64,000 bases of DNA from Planctomycetota bacterium (GTDB lineage Bacteria; Planctomycetota; UBA11346): positions 1-64,000 of the forward strand of contig JACDEI010000019.1 of the NCBI GenBank assembly GCA_013816485.1. The letters run 5' to 3'. Each line of letters starts with the position of its first letter. Within the stretch, counting starts at the first letter, position 1. The notes beneath the pieces were generated by a model that had not been told where the DNA came from, did no database searches, and saw only the letters and a program-made list of their open reading frames with translations. Both the position numbers and the translations under genes were made by a program. Positions 45,527-54,729 of the stretch are shown here, piece by piece.

Positions 45527-48500
45527 GTGAGCGAACCGACCGATAAGAACAGCATCCCCTCCGACGACGGCTCGCACGAGACCGCAGCGCTCTACGTGCC
45601 GGCTAACCGTCTGGCCAAGGTTGATGCTATCGACGTGTTCACGCCGCTGGCGAACCGCCTGATGCCGCGCGATCAGGCGGTCGCGCCGACCGCGGTGCAT
45701 GAACGCGACGGCACCGTGGTGATGCCGCCGGCGAACATCAAGTCGCGGGCGAATGCCAGCACCTCCGGCACCATCGCCACCTCGGTGCTCAACCGTCTGC
45801 ACGGCAGCAATTCCGACGACCTGTTCGCGGCTGCGCTACGCGCCAAACAGGATTCGCTGATCAACGCCTCCACTCCGCGTTTCACCCTGGTGGGCAAACT
45901 CGGCGAGGGCTCGCAAGGCATCGTCTACCGCGTCAATGACCGCGACTGCCATCGTGAGGTGGCCTGCAAGGTGTTGTCCTACTCGACCTCCGATCCCGAG
46001 GAGATCAGCCGCTTCATCCACGAGGCGCAGGTCACCGCCCAGCTCGAACATCCGGGCATCGTGCCGATCCACGACCTGGGTGAACTGCGCGACGGCACGG
46101 TCTATTACACCATGAAACGCGTCGACGGCGTGAGCCTGCTCGACCTGCTGACGTCCAAGGGCGGCAAGGCGGAGCACCGCTTCGATCTGCTGCAGATGTT
46201 CCTGCGCATCTGCGAGACCATGGCCTTCGCCCACAGCCGTGGCGTCATCCACCGCGACCTCAAACCGCGCAACATCATGGTCGGGCCGTTCGGTGAAGTG
46301 CTGGTGCTCGACTGGGGTCTGGCCAAGGTGGTCAATTGCGCCGATGTCGCGCGCCCGATGGGCACCATGCGTTCCTTCCCCGAGGCCGATGCCTACCGCA
46401 CGCTCAACGGCACCGCAGTCGGCACTCCGGCCTACATGTCGCCGGAACAGGCAATGGGCGAGGTCGACACGCTCGATCGCCGTTGTGACGTCTATTCGCT
46501 CGGCGTGATACTCTATGAAATGCTGGCCGGCGCGTCGCCGTACGTGCGCGGCGAAGCGCGCAAGGTCATGCACCAGGTCAGCCACGGCATGTGGACCCGG
46601 CTGGATGCGCGCCGTGATTGTCCGGTGCTGCCGCGTGCGCTGGTGGCGATCGCCCATCGCGCCTTGGCCTTCGACCGCTCCGATCGCTACGCGACGGTCG
46701 AACAGTTGTCCGCGGATCTGCGCGCCTTCATCGCTGGTGGATCGGTGAGTGTCTACCGCGAGACCGCGATCGAACGCCTGGTGCGCGTGGTGACGCGCCA
46801 TCAACGGCAGGTTCGCACCGGTCTGGCGGTCGCCGGTCTGGCGCTCTTCCTCGGTGCGGGCATCTGGGGCAATCACTGGTACGAACAGGAACGCACCATC
46901 ACGGCGTTGCGCACGCAGATGGACACCTTGCTGGCGCAACGCGACTATGTCGAAGCACGCGTGATCGCCGACCGCATCCAGACGCTGCTGCCGAGTGATG
47001 TCAGCGTTTGGCGTCAACTGCCGCGTATCGAGGAAGGCCTGCGCAATCTGGAGACGGCGCGGGTATCGGAGGTCAAACGCCAGGACGCCAACAAGCTGGT
47101 CGAGGAGGCGAATGTCCTCGCGGCCAACAACGATGAAACGAGCCTGACCGCGGCCGGCGAACGGTACATGCGTGCCCTCGGTCTGGTGGGCGAGGACCAG
47201 GCGATCACCGCCGCTTACAAGCAGGTGACCGGTCGGCTAGCGATCCTGGAGAGCAACCGTCGTCTGAGCGCGACGGCGGAAAAACAACGGATAGCCGCCC
47301 TGGGCTTCATCGACGCGGCCAAACGGGCGCTCGACTGGGCGGCAGACAGACGCGGAAAGATGTCGGCCAAGAACAAGGAACGCAGCGTCTTGGAAAGGGC
47401 CAACCGCGGTGGCGACGATCCCACCCTGCGTACCCGGCTGCATGTCTTGGACGAGGAAATCGAATCGCTGCACAATGAAGTAATCGCCAACGAAGGCCGG
47501 GCGGCCAACTTTTTCGATCAGGCCGTCGGACTCGCACCGGGTGATGCCGGTGTGCGCCAAGCGGTGGCGACCTACTACATGAGTCTGATGCGCGACTATG
47601 AGGGACGCGGCGATCTGGTGGGTGCACGCATGGCCGAAAACCGCTGTCGCATGTTCGACGACGACTTCCGTTACAGCGAGGTGCTCAGCGGCCAGAGCTG
47701 GATCCGCGCCGCACCCGCACAGCCACCGATCACCATCCAGGCCTTGAGCGAAGGCAGCGAACGCACGTTGGATCCGGAGCGCGAGATCCTGGCGGTCTCC
47801 CCCGACAAAGAGCTGGCGTTGTTGCAGGGGCGTTACCTGGTGCGCAACGCTTTCGGCACTCTCACGGCCATGCGTCTACGGCGTGGCGACCACCTCGAAC
47901 TGCTCCTGCCGACGCCGCCGACGGATCTGCCGGAGGGCATGGCCTTCATCCCCGCCGGCACAGTGTTCGACAACGAAGGCGGCATCATCGAGGAGGTTTC
48001 CACTTTCGCTTTGGCCAAACACGAAGTCACCTGCGGCGAGTGGTTGGCGTTCCTCAATGACCCGGCGACCCGGGCGTTGTTGGAAGAGCACGCCGCGAAT
48101 GGCCACGTGCTGCTGGTCCCTCGCGAGGGCAAAAAAACACTGTGGCCGCGCAGCGATGATGGCGGCTATCGCCTGCCGACCATTGCTGATGGTCAGCGCG
48201 TGGACCCCGCCTGGCCGGTCAGCCACATCAGCGGGCGTGATGCCCTGTCCTATGCCAAGTGGGTGGCCCGCCGCGATCAACGTGCGTGGCGCCTGCCCAC
48301 CCATGGCGAGTGGCTGTTGGCGGCGCAGGGTGGCGACGGCCGGCCCTATCCCTGGGGCCTGCGTGCCGACCTGGGCTTCAGCGCTTCAGCCCTGGGTTCG
48401 ACCAACGATCAGTGGTGTGACAGTGCGGTCGGCAGTCATCCCAAGGACCGTTCGGTCCAGGGCGTGTTCGACCTGGGTGGGTCGGTGGCCGAGCTGGTGC

Positions 48501-48670
48501 TGCTGGATGGCAGCGTGCGGGTGGCAGCCGGTGGCAGCCACCGCGATCGACAACCGGACGCTTTCGGGGTATTCTCCCGTCGCGATGTCACCGACCATCA
48601 GCCGGAAGCCGGGGTCGGCTTGCGGCTGGCCTTGACGGTGCCAGCGGAAATCCGAAGAATAGGCCCTTAA
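45527..48670 (+). CDS. Ser/Thr protein kinase fused to a formylglycine-enzyme (SUMF1)-like domain
   Basis: This 1047-residue protein starts with a disordered part (1-115). A Hanks-type kinase domain follows (about 120-405): GEGSQGIVYR, VACKVL, catalytic HRDLKPRN (His242 on), DWGLAKV in place of DFG, and the APE-equivalent PAYMSPEQA. One membrane helix lies at about 428-446, then a coiled-coil-rich region (about 450-700). A C-terminal FGE/sulfatase-modifying-like domain (about 800-1040) shows AKHEVTCGEWLAFL, WRLPTHGEWLLAAQGGDGRPYPWG and GSVAELV. The kinase is cytoplasmic and the FGE-like domain would be outside. The FGE active-site cysteine pair is not evident, so this part may only bind. GTG start. 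Confidence 0.92.
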   Translation: MSEPTDKNSIPSDDGSHETAALYVPANRLAKVDAIDVFTPLANRLMPRDQAVAPTAVHERDGTVVMPPANIKSRANASTSGTIATSVLNRLHGSNSDDLFAAALRAKQDSLINASTPRFTLVGKLGEGSQGIVYRVNDRDCHREVACKVLSYSTSDPEEISRFIHEAQVTAQLEHPGIVPIHDLGELRDGTVYYTMKRVDGVSLLDLLTSKGGKAEHRFDLLQMFLRICETMAFAHSRGVIHRDLKPRNIMVGPFGEVLVLDWGLAKVVNCADVARPMGTMRSFPEADAYRTLNGTAVGTPAYMSPEQAMGEVDTLDRRCDVYSLGVILYEMLAGASPYVRGEARKVMHQVSHGMWTRLDARRDCPVLPRALVAIAHRALAFDRSDRYATVEQLSADLRAFIAGGSVSVYRETAIERLVRVVTRHQRQVRTGLAVAGLALFLGAGIWGNHWYEQERTITALRTQMDTLLAQRDYVEARVIADRIQTLLPSDVSVWRQLPRIEEGLRNLETARVSEVKRQDANKLVEEANVLAANNDETSLTAAGERYMRALGLVGEDQAITAAYKQVTGRLAILESNRRLSATAEKQRIAALGFIDAAKRALDWAADRRGKMSAKNKERSVLERANRGGDDPTLRTRLHVLDEEIESLHNEVIANEGRAANFFDQAVGLAPGDAGVRQAVATYYMSLMRDYEGRGDLVGARMAENRCRMFDDDFRYSEVLSGQSWIRAAPAQPPITIQALSEGSERTLDPEREILAVSPDKELALLQGRYLVRNAFGTLTAMRLRRGDHLELLLPTPPTDLPEGMAFIPAGTVFDNEGGIIEEVSTFALAKHEVTCGEWLAFLNDPATRALLEEHAANGHVLLVPREGKKTLWPRSDDGGYRLPTIADGQRVDPAWPVSHISGRDALSYAKWVARRDQRAWRLPTHGEWLLAAQGGDGRPYPWGLRADLGFSASALGSTNDQWCDSAVGSHPKDRSVQGVFDLGGSVAELVLLDGSVRVAAGGSHRDRQPDAFGVFSRRDVTDHQPEAGVGLRLALTVPAEIRRIGP

Positions 48671-48691
48671 GTAGTCACCGGAGATCACACC

Positions 48692-49711
48692 ATGCAACGC
48701 CCGCTCCTGTTCCTCGCCCTGTGTTTGCTGACGTGCGTCGGCAGCGGCGCTGCCAGTGCCGCCGAGGCCCCGCGCTCCTACAAGATCGGCATGTGTCCGT
48801 GGATCGCCTGGGCGCCGATCAACGTCGCCGAGGCCAAGGGCCTGTGGAAGAAACGCGGCATCGACGTGCAGGTGGTCAACCAGCTCGGTGAGGACACCAG
48901 CGCCATCGAACAGCGGCGGGTCGATCTGGCGATCGACATGATCGGCAATTTCATCGGCATGCAGCAGAAGGGGATCGACATGACGATCCTCGCCGAGCTC
49001 GACTGGTCGAACGGTGGCGACAAGATCATCCTGCGCGACAAGGCGCAGCCGACCAAGGCCGGAGAGTCGGTCGGTGTCTACCACAACGATCCCGCAGTGC
49101 TGATGCTGCTCGCGCGCTACCTGGAGACGCGCAAGCTCACGCTCGCCGATGTGAAGGTGGTGGAGTACGATCCCGAAGCGCTCAACGGCCATTTCATCAC
49201 CGGCAGCCTCTCGGCGATCCTGACCTACGAACCGTATTCGCTCCAGGCGGAAAAGGACGGCGGCACGGTGGTCGCCACCTCCGCCACCTTCCCGGGCTGC
49301 ATGCCGGAAGGTCTCGGCGGTCGGCGCGAAGCCATCGCAGCGATTCCCAAGGACGACCTCAAGAAGATCATCGAAGGCTGGCTCGAAGCCGTGCGTTGGA
49401 GCCAGGATCCGGCCAACTGGGCGGAGTACCGCGACATCGTCAACGCCCGCACCTTCGCCGAACCAACCCCGTTCGACGACGCGGCGATCAAGGACATGCT
49501 CGCCAACGTCTCGATCCATGACCTCGCCACCCTGCGCACCCGCAACACCATCGGCGGTGGCCTGTCGAAACACGTCGACGACACCCGCAACGTGCTGAAC
49601 AAAGCAGGCCTGATGAAGAGCGAGTTCTCCGCCAACACCCTGGTCGACACCAGCCTGCTGCTGGAGGTGATCCAGGCGGAGACCAGACCGGCAGCGGCCA
49701 GCTCCCCTTGA
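48692..49711 (+). CDS. ABC transporter substrate-binding protein, NitT/TauT/ThiY-like
   Basis: The 339-residue protein has a Sec signal peptide (about 1-23) and a periplasmic binding fold of the NMT1/SsuA/ThiY type (KIGMCPWIAWAPINVAEAKGLWKKRGIDVQVV, then QRRVDLAIDMIGNFIG). Ligands of this family include nitrate, taurine, alkanesulfonates and thiamine precursors; the ligand here is unknown. No permease or ATPase lies beside it. It starts 21 bases after the kinase gene, so the two may be cotranscribed and the protein might act as a sensor. Confidence 0.85.
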   Translation: MQRPLLFLALCLLTCVGSGAASAAEAPRSYKIGMCPWIAWAPINVAEAKGLWKKRGIDVQVVNQLGEDTSAIEQRRVDLAIDMIGNFIGMQQKGIDMTILAELDWSNGGDKIILRDKAQPTKAGESVGVYHNDPAVLMLLARYLETRKLTLADVKVVEYDPEALNGHFITGSLSAILTYEPYSLQAEKDGGTVVATSATFPGCMPEGLGGRREAIAAIPKDDLKKIIEGWLEAVRWSQDPANWAEYRDIVNARTFAEPTPFDDAAIKDMLANVSIHDLATLRTRNTIGGGLSKHVDDTRNVLNKAGLMKSEFSANTLVDTSLLLEVIQAETRPAAASSP

Positions 49712-50041
49712 GCAACGGAAGTCGGTAGACTCTCCTTGAGAGCGGCGACTGCGATCTGCCACGTCACGTTTGGCGCAGTCGCCGCGGTCAAGGACTCGGG
49801 GTGTGGGCGCAGCAGCCCCATAACAAAAGCTCTAACCGGGCACTGTCCTCTAAATGGCCAATCGGGCTGGGGCAGAGTCCCGTTAGGTCGTAGAACCGGG
49901 AAAGAGCGTGACGGAAGGACACAACCAACTGTAAAAAAACAGCTTAGGGAAACGTTATTATTGTTGGAATGATTCGCTCAGCATTAATTCTCCTTGCAAT
50001 GATTCCTAGTGGTTTCATGTATGGGCCCCCCGCGGACAGCC
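49712..50041 (+). other. Intergenic region upstream of the ectoine operon
   Basis: This 330-base gap begins with a perfect 12-bp hairpin (49742-49753 with 49774-49785) that may end the binding-protein transcript. The part from about 49920 to 50020 is markedly AT-richer than the rest of the window and holds three spaced 10-bp repeats. A short open frame (49736-49972) has no likeness to known proteins and was not accepted. The ectoine promoter must lie here, but I cannot place -35 and -10 boxes with confidence. Confidence 0.6.
49966..50005 (+). promoter_or_regulatory. Three 10-bp repeats at 15-bp spacing, candidate ectoine operator
   Basis: GGAATGATTC (49966-49975), GCATTAATTC (49981-49990) and GCAATGATTC (49996-50005) are each separated by exactly 5 bases. 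They lie 37-76 bases upstream of the ectA ATG. The regular spacing suggests cooperative binding by a regulator, for example the MarR-type protein at the end of the operon; that is inference. Confidence 0.55.
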
Positions 50042-50566
50042 ATGCCCATCCAATCGAACACCCCAGCTGATTTAGTGATGCGAGCGCCCCAGCTCGCCGA
50101 TGGACCAGCGTTGGCCGCCCTGATCCGAGCCTGTCCGCCGCTGGACGCCAATTCGACCTACGCCTACCTGCTGCTGTGCCGGGATTTCGCCGCCACCTGT
50201 GCCGTGGTGGTGGGCCTGGACGGGAAACTGGCCGGGGCGGTGACCGGATACCGCCCACCCGAACGGAGCGAGGTGTTGTTCATCTGGCAGGTGGCGGTGG
50301 CGACCGCCTGGCGTGGCCGGGGCCTGGCCAGCGCTCTGCTCGACCACCTGCTGTCGCGGTCCGCGTTGGCCGACGTGACCCACGTCGAAACCACCATCGG
50401 CCCGGACAATCACGGATCCGAACAGTTGTTCCATAGACTGGCCCGTCGTCGCGGCAGTCCGCTGACCGTCACCCCGTTGTTCGATGCGAGCCATCTGGGA
50501 GCAAGCCACGCGGCCGAGCTCCTGCATCGCATCGGACCTTTTGCCAGGAGCCTGTCCCATGTCTGA
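50042..50566 (+). CDS. ectA: L-2,4-diaminobutyrate acetyltransferase
   Basis: EctA acetylates 2,4-diaminobutyrate on the 4-amino group in ectoine synthesis. The 174-residue GNAT protein shows family segments: MRAPQLADGPALAALI, LDANSTYAYLLLCRDFAATC, VWQVAV-like FIWQVAVATAWRGRGLASALL (acetyl-CoA loop) and TTIGPDNHGSEQLFHRLA. First gene of the operon; it overlaps ectB by 8 bases. ATG 50042 fits the family start; the Shine-Dalgarno sequence is poor. Confidence 0.95.
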   Translation: MPIQSNTPADLVMRAPQLADGPALAALIRACPPLDANSTYAYLLLCRDFAATCAVVVGLDGKLAGAVTGYRPPERSEVLFIWQVAVATAWRGRGLASALLDHLLSRSALADVTHVETTIGPDNHGSEQLFHRLARRRGSPLTVTPLFDASHLGASHAAELLHRIGPFARSLSHV

Positions 50567-51845
50567 GCGCACCACCGAGCACGCCATGCATCGCATCTTC
50601 ACCGACCACGAGTCCAACGTCCGCAGCTATTGCCGGAATTTTCCTGCCATCTTCCAGTCGGCCCGGGGTGCGATCCTGACCGACATCAGCGGCCGTGAAT
50701 GGATCGATTTCCTCTGCGGCGCAGGTGCGGTGAACTACGGCCACAACCATCCGGCGCTCAAACGTGCGGTGCTCGACTACCTCGCTGATGACGGTCTGGT
50801 GCATGGCCTGGACCTGCACAGCACCGCCAAGGCCCAGTTCCTTGAGGCGTTCCAGAGCCACATCCTGAAGCCACGTTCGCTCGAGTACCGCGTGCAGTTC
50901 ACCGGACCCACCGGTGCCAATGCGGTGGAGGCGGCATTCAAGCTCGCGCGCAAAGTCACGGGTCGTCGTGGCATCGTGGCCTTCACCCACGGCTACCATG
51001 GCTTGACGCTCGGTGCCTTGGCGGCGACCGCCAACAACTACTTCCGTGGTGCCGCCAATGTCACCATGGGCGATGTCACCTTCATGCCCTATGACGGCTG
51101 GTTGGGAGCAGGCGTCGACACCTTGGCGGTGTTTGAACGTTACCTGAAGGATCCCTCCAGCGGTATGGACCTGCCTGCGGCGGTGGTGGTCGAAACCACT
51201 CAGGGCGAAGGTGGCATCAACGTCGCGAGCGTCGATTGGCTGCGTGGTTTGGCCGACCTCTGCCGACGCTACGACATCCTGCTGATCATCGACGACATCC
51301 AGGCGGGTTGCGGCCGCACAGGGCCGTTTTTCAGCTTTGAACGCGCGCAACTCAAACCCGATCTGGTGACCATGTCGAAATCGATCGGCGCCTATGGCCT
51401 GCCGATGTCGCTGGTGCTCATCCGGCCGGATCTGGATGTCTGGAAGCCCGGTGAACACACCGGCACCTTCCGCGGCAACAACCTGGCATTCATCGCCGCG
51501 ACCGCCGCGATCGAGACCTTCTGGGTCGGCACCGAGATGGTCCGTACCGTGCGTGCCCGCGCCGGTGAACTCCGTGAGTCCTTGCGTGCGATCGCGGCAC
51601 ATCACGCCGGACGTATCGAGCCACGCGGCATCGGATTGTTGCAGGGTTTCGCCTGCGACGAACCAGCGTTGGCCAAGGCCATCAGTCGCGCGGCGTTCGA
51701 ACGTGGCCTGATTGTCGAGTGCGCCGGCGCGCATGACGAGGTGATCAAGACCATGCCACCGCTGACCATCGGCAGCACCGAGCTGGCACGTGGTTGCGAT
51801 CTTCTGCGTGAGGCGGTGGATGCTGCGGTGGAGGGTCGGCCGTGA
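50559..51845 (+). CDS. ectB: Diaminobutyrate--2-oxoglutarate transaminase
   Basis: EctB converts aspartate semialdehyde to 2,4-diaminobutyrate using glutamate. The 428-residue class III PLP aminotransferase has the family features SNVRSYCRNFPAIF, FLCGAGAVNYGHNHP, TGPTGANAVEAA, IIDDIQAGCGRTG and the PLP lysine in MSKSIGAYGLPM. ATG 50559 overlaps ectA by 8 bases, and its end overlaps ectC by four, indicating translational coupling. Confidence 0.96.
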   Translation: MSERTTEHAMHRIFTDHESNVRSYCRNFPAIFQSARGAILTDISGREWIDFLCGAGAVNYGHNHPALKRAVLDYLADDGLVHGLDLHSTAKAQFLEAFQSHILKPRSLEYRVQFTGPTGANAVEAAFKLARKVTGRRGIVAFTHGYHGLTLGALAATANNYFRGAANVTMGDVTFMPYDGWLGAGVDTLAVFERYLKDPSSGMDLPAAVVVETTQGEGGINVASVDWLRGLADLCRRYDILLIIDDIQAGCGRTGPFFSFERAQLKPDLVTMSKSIGAYGLPMSLVLIRPDLDVWKPGEHTGTFRGNNLAFIAATAAIETFWVGTEMVRTVRARAGELRESLRAIAAHHAGRIEPRGIGLLQGFACDEPALAKAISRAAFERGLIVECAGAHDEVIKTMPPLTIGSTELARGCDLLREAVDAAVEGRP

Positions 51846-52249
51846 TCGTCCGCGATCTGCATGACCCCACCTATGTACGCACGGTCTGCGGTCCGACCTG
51901 GACCAGCCGGCGTCTGCTGCTGGCACATGACGGCATGGGGTTTTCACTCCACGACACCATCATCCATGCGGGCAGCGAGACCCGCATGCACTACAAACAC
52001 CACCTGGAGTCGGTGTACTGCATCTCCGGCGAGGGCGAGATCGAGGAACTCGATAACGGTCGTGTTCACCAGATCCGCCCAGGCGTGGTGTACGCCCTCG
52101 ATCGCCACGATCGTCATGTGCTGCGCGCACACAGCGAACTGCGCCTGGTATGCACCTTCAACCCGCCGCTCACCGGGCATGAGACCCATGGCCCCGATGG
52201 CGCTTATCCGCCAGCGGTGGTTGTTGCCGGCACCGAGGTGGGCCGATGA
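51842..52249 (+). CDS. ectC: Ectoine synthase
   Basis: EctC cyclises N-gamma-acetyl-diaminobutyrate to ectoine. The 135-residue cupin begins MIVRDLHD and has the expected ligand pattern: Glu in KHHLESVYCISGEGEIEE, Tyr in VVYALDRHD and His in DRHVLRA. The GTG start overlaps the ectB stop (GTGA). Length matches the family (about 130). Confidence 0.96.
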   Translation: MIVRDLHDPTYVRTVCGPTWTSRRLLLAHDGMGFSLHDTIIHAGSETRMHYKHHLESVYCISGEGEIEELDNGRVHQIRPGVVYALDRHDRHVLRAHSELRLVCTFNPPLTGHETHGPDGAYPPAVVVAGTEVGR

Positions 52250-53181
52250 ACGCCAAGCCCTCCAGCGCAGCGACCACCGGGAATCCCACCCACTACGACC
52301 GTTACCCGTCACGGTGTTTCAGCACACCTCGTCACCAGCCCAGGCAGGATCCGGTGCTGCATGTGGGACCGGGTGCTGCCGGACCGCTGAGCGCGGAGGA
52401 ATTGGCGCAGTTCGAGCGCGAAGGTTTCCTGCTCTGTCCGGAGGTCTTCACCCGTGGGGAGATCCACGCTTTGCGGGCGGCGATGGATCAGGCTGCGCGC
52501 CAGGACGCCGAACGCATCGCCGAACCGGATTCGACCGAGGTCCGTTCGTTGTTCGCTTTGCATCGCGGAGACCACCTGCCGGCGCGGTTAATGCGTGATC
52601 CCAGGCTGGTGCACCGGGCGGAGCAGCTCCTGGGTCCAGGTGTCTACATCCACCAGTCGCGCGCCAATCGCAAACCTGCATTCGACGGTCGCGAATTCTG
52701 GTGGCACAGCGATTTCGAGACGTGGCACGTCGAGGACGGGTTGCCTGCCATGCGTGCGCTGTCGGCGATGGTGTTCCTCGACGACAACACGGCAGCGAAT
52801 GGGCCGTTGTTGGTGATCCCAGGATCACACCACATCTTCATCGCCTGTGTCGGTGCGACGCCAGAGAACCACCATGCGCACTCGCTGCGTCGCCAGGAGT
52901 ACGGCATCCCGGATCGCGACAGCCTGACGCTGTTGGCACATGACCGGGGTGTGCAGGCGTTGTGTGGTGTTGCGGGTACGGTGGCGTTGTTCGAGTGCAA
53001 TCTGCTGCACGGATCCGCAGGCAACCTCTCGCCATTGCCGCGGCTCAATCTGTTCGCGGTCTACAACCACATCGACAACGCGCCGGCGGCGCCATTCGGT
53101 GGACGTCCGCCACGTCCGCTGCATGTCGCCGAGCGCACAGCGGTGGCGATCACCGCTTCGCCATTGGACCTCTGCGTATGA
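52246..53181 (+). CDS. ectD: Ectoine hydroxylase
   Basis: EctD converts ectoine to 5-hydroxyectoine using iron, oxygen and 2-oxoglutarate. The 311-residue PhyH-type dioxygenase has the EctD signature FWWHSDFETWHVEDG followed by PAMRAL, supplying the iron-binding His and Asp, and the distal His in LLHGSAGNLSP. Start and stop overlap neighbours by four bases (ATGA). Its presence indicates that both osmolytes are made, usually linked with heat or drying as well as salt. Confidence 0.96.
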   Translation: MNAKPSSAATTGNPTHYDRYPSRCFSTPRHQPRQDPVLHVGPGAAGPLSAEELAQFEREGFLLCPEVFTRGEIHALRAAMDQAARQDAERIAEPDSTEVRSLFALHRGDHLPARLMRDPRLVHRAEQLLGPGVYIHQSRANRKPAFDGREFWWHSDFETWHVEDGLPAMRALSAMVFLDDNTAANGPLLVIPGSHHIFIACVGATPENHHAHSLRRQEYGIPDRDSLTLLAHDRGVQALCGVAGTVALFECNLLHGSAGNLSPLPRLNLFAVYNHIDNAPAAPFGGRPPRPLHVAERTAVAITASPLDLCV

Positions 53182-54065
53182 ACGCAACGAAGCTGGTGTT
53201 CGCAGGCCTGGTGTTGTTCGGTGTGGTGATGGGAGTTTGGCTGCTGCGCCCGGACGCCGGACCGGCGCAGGACGCGTTGGCACGGGTGCAGTCCGCTGGC
53301 GTTTTGACCATCGGTTACGCCAACGAGGCACCCTTCGCCTACCTTGATCCCTCCACCAACCGCGTCACCGGCGAGGCGGTCGAAGTCGCGCGCGCGGTGG
53401 CCAAACGCCTGGGCATCGCGCAGGTGGACGGCGTTTTGACCGAATTCGGGGCGCTCATCCCAGGATTGCAGGCTGGGCGTTACGACCTCATCGCCGCCGG
53501 CATGTACATCACCGCACCGCGAGCGCAGCAGGTCGCTTTCACCGATCCGACCTACGTGGTCGGCGAGGGATTCCTGGTGCCCAAGGGCAACAGCAAGAAG
53601 CTGCACAGCTTCGCTGACGTCGTGGCCCACGCCGATGCCCGTCTTGGCGTGGTCGCTGGCGCGGTCGAACACGGTTATGCCCGTGCGCTTGGCGTTCCGG
53701 AGGACCGCATCGTGGTGTTCCCCGACAACGCCAGCGGTGTCGCGGGTTTGCGCGCTGGTCGCTGCGATGCGCTTGCGCTCACCAGCCTGACCATCCGTGA
53801 TCTGCTGCAACGCGGCGCCGATCAGGTTCTCGAATCGGCGACGCCGTTCACCGATCCGGTGATCGATGGCCGGCCAGTACGCGGACATGGCGCGTTCGCC
53901 TTGCGTACCGCTGATGTCGCTTTGCGTGAGGCGTTCAACCGTGAGCTGCGCGCCTTCCTCGGCACGCCAGAACACGCCGCCCTGGTGCAACCGTTCGGTT
54001 TCGGTCCGGAGCATCTGCCCAAGGGCATCACCGTGGAACAGGTGCTGGGTAACGGAGCGCCCTGA
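53178..54065 (+). CDS. ehuB: Ectoine/hydroxyectoine ABC transporter, substrate-binding protein
   Basis: The 295-residue family 3 solute-binding protein has an uncleaved or signal-anchor N-terminal helix (about 5-22) and the typical opening VLTIGYANEAPFAYLDP. Aromatic and acidic positions near GEAVEVARAVAKRLGI match EhuB-like proteins. With ehuC, ehuD and ehuA next, and right after ectD, an ectoine or hydroxyectoine role is well supported by context. No lipobox is seen. Starts on ATGA overlap. Confidence 0.88.
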   Translation: MNATKLVFAGLVLFGVVMGVWLLRPDAGPAQDALARVQSAGVLTIGYANEAPFAYLDPSTNRVTGEAVEVARAVAKRLGIAQVDGVLTEFGALIPGLQAGRYDLIAAGMYITAPRAQQVAFTDPTYVVGEGFLVPKGNSKKLHSFADVVAHADARLGVVAGAVEHGYARALGVPEDRIVVFPDNASGVAGLRAGRCDALALTSLTIRDLLQRGADQVLESATPFTDPVIDGRPVRGHGAFALRTADVALREAFNRELRAFLGTPEHAALVQPFGFGPEHLPKGITVEQVLGNGAP

Positions 54066-54066
54066 G

Positions 54067-54729
54067 ATGGACCCGACATGGGTCGCGCCGTTCGCCAGCG
54101 GACTCGGTATCACCCTCGGCGTCTTCGCCGGGGCGCTGGTGGTGGCGTGCGTCAGCGGCGTGCTGCTTGGCACCATCGCGACCTATGCTGATACGCCGCT
54201 GCGGTTGGCGTGCCGAGCGTTTGTCGACGTCGTGCGTGGAACGTCGGCGCTGGTGCAGTTGTTCTGGGTGGTGTTCGCCCTGCCACTCATCGGACTGCGC
54301 ATCGATCCGTTATCGGCAGCCATCCTAGTGCTTGGCCTCAATAGCGGGGCGTATGCCAGCGAAGCGGTACGTGGTGCGTTGGCGGCGGTTCCCAGCGGTC
54401 AGCGCGAGGCCGCCGTGGTGCTCGGACTCTCACCCCTGCAGTGCTGGTGGCGCATCACCCTGCCACAAGCGGTCCCCATCATCCTGCCAAGCGCGACCAA
54501 CCTGGCAGTCGAGCTGCTGAAGAACACCAGCCTAGTGTCGCTCATCGGACTGGCCGACCTGACGTTCCAGGCCAACGCGCTGCGTGCGGCGACGCTCGCT
54601 GACAGCGCGGTGCTGGTCGTGTTGTTGCTCATCTACCTGGTGCTGGCCCTCGGCGTGGTGCGCGTCGGGCGTTGGGCGGAACAACACGCCGGGCGCTGGC
54701 GCGCGCGCCTGATCGGACAGCGGGCATGA
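54067..54729 (+). CDS. ehuC: Ectoine/hydroxyectoine ABC transporter, permease
   Basis: This 220-residue membrane protein has about five helices and the polar amino-acid permease EAA-loop pattern (GQREAAVVLGLSPLQCWWRITLPQAVPIILP). It forms the channel with EhuD. It starts one base after the ehuB stop and overlaps ehuD by four bases. The ligand assignment comes from gene order. Confidence 0.88.
   Translation: MDPTWVAPFASGLGITLGVFAGALVVACVSGVLLGTIATYADTPLRLACRAFVDVVRGTSALVQLFWVVFALPLIGLRIDPLSAAILVLGLNSGAYASEAVRGALAAVPSGQREAAVVLGLSPLQCWWRITLPQAVPIILPSATNLAVELLKNTSLVSLIGLADLTFQANALRAATLADSAVLVVLLLIYLVLALGVVRVGRWAEQHAGRWRARLIGQRA

Noticed and set aside
49736-49972. A 78-residue open frame upstream of ectA
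   Set aside because: No ribosome-binding site, no known motif, and it spans a hairpin and the AT-rich regulatory patch.
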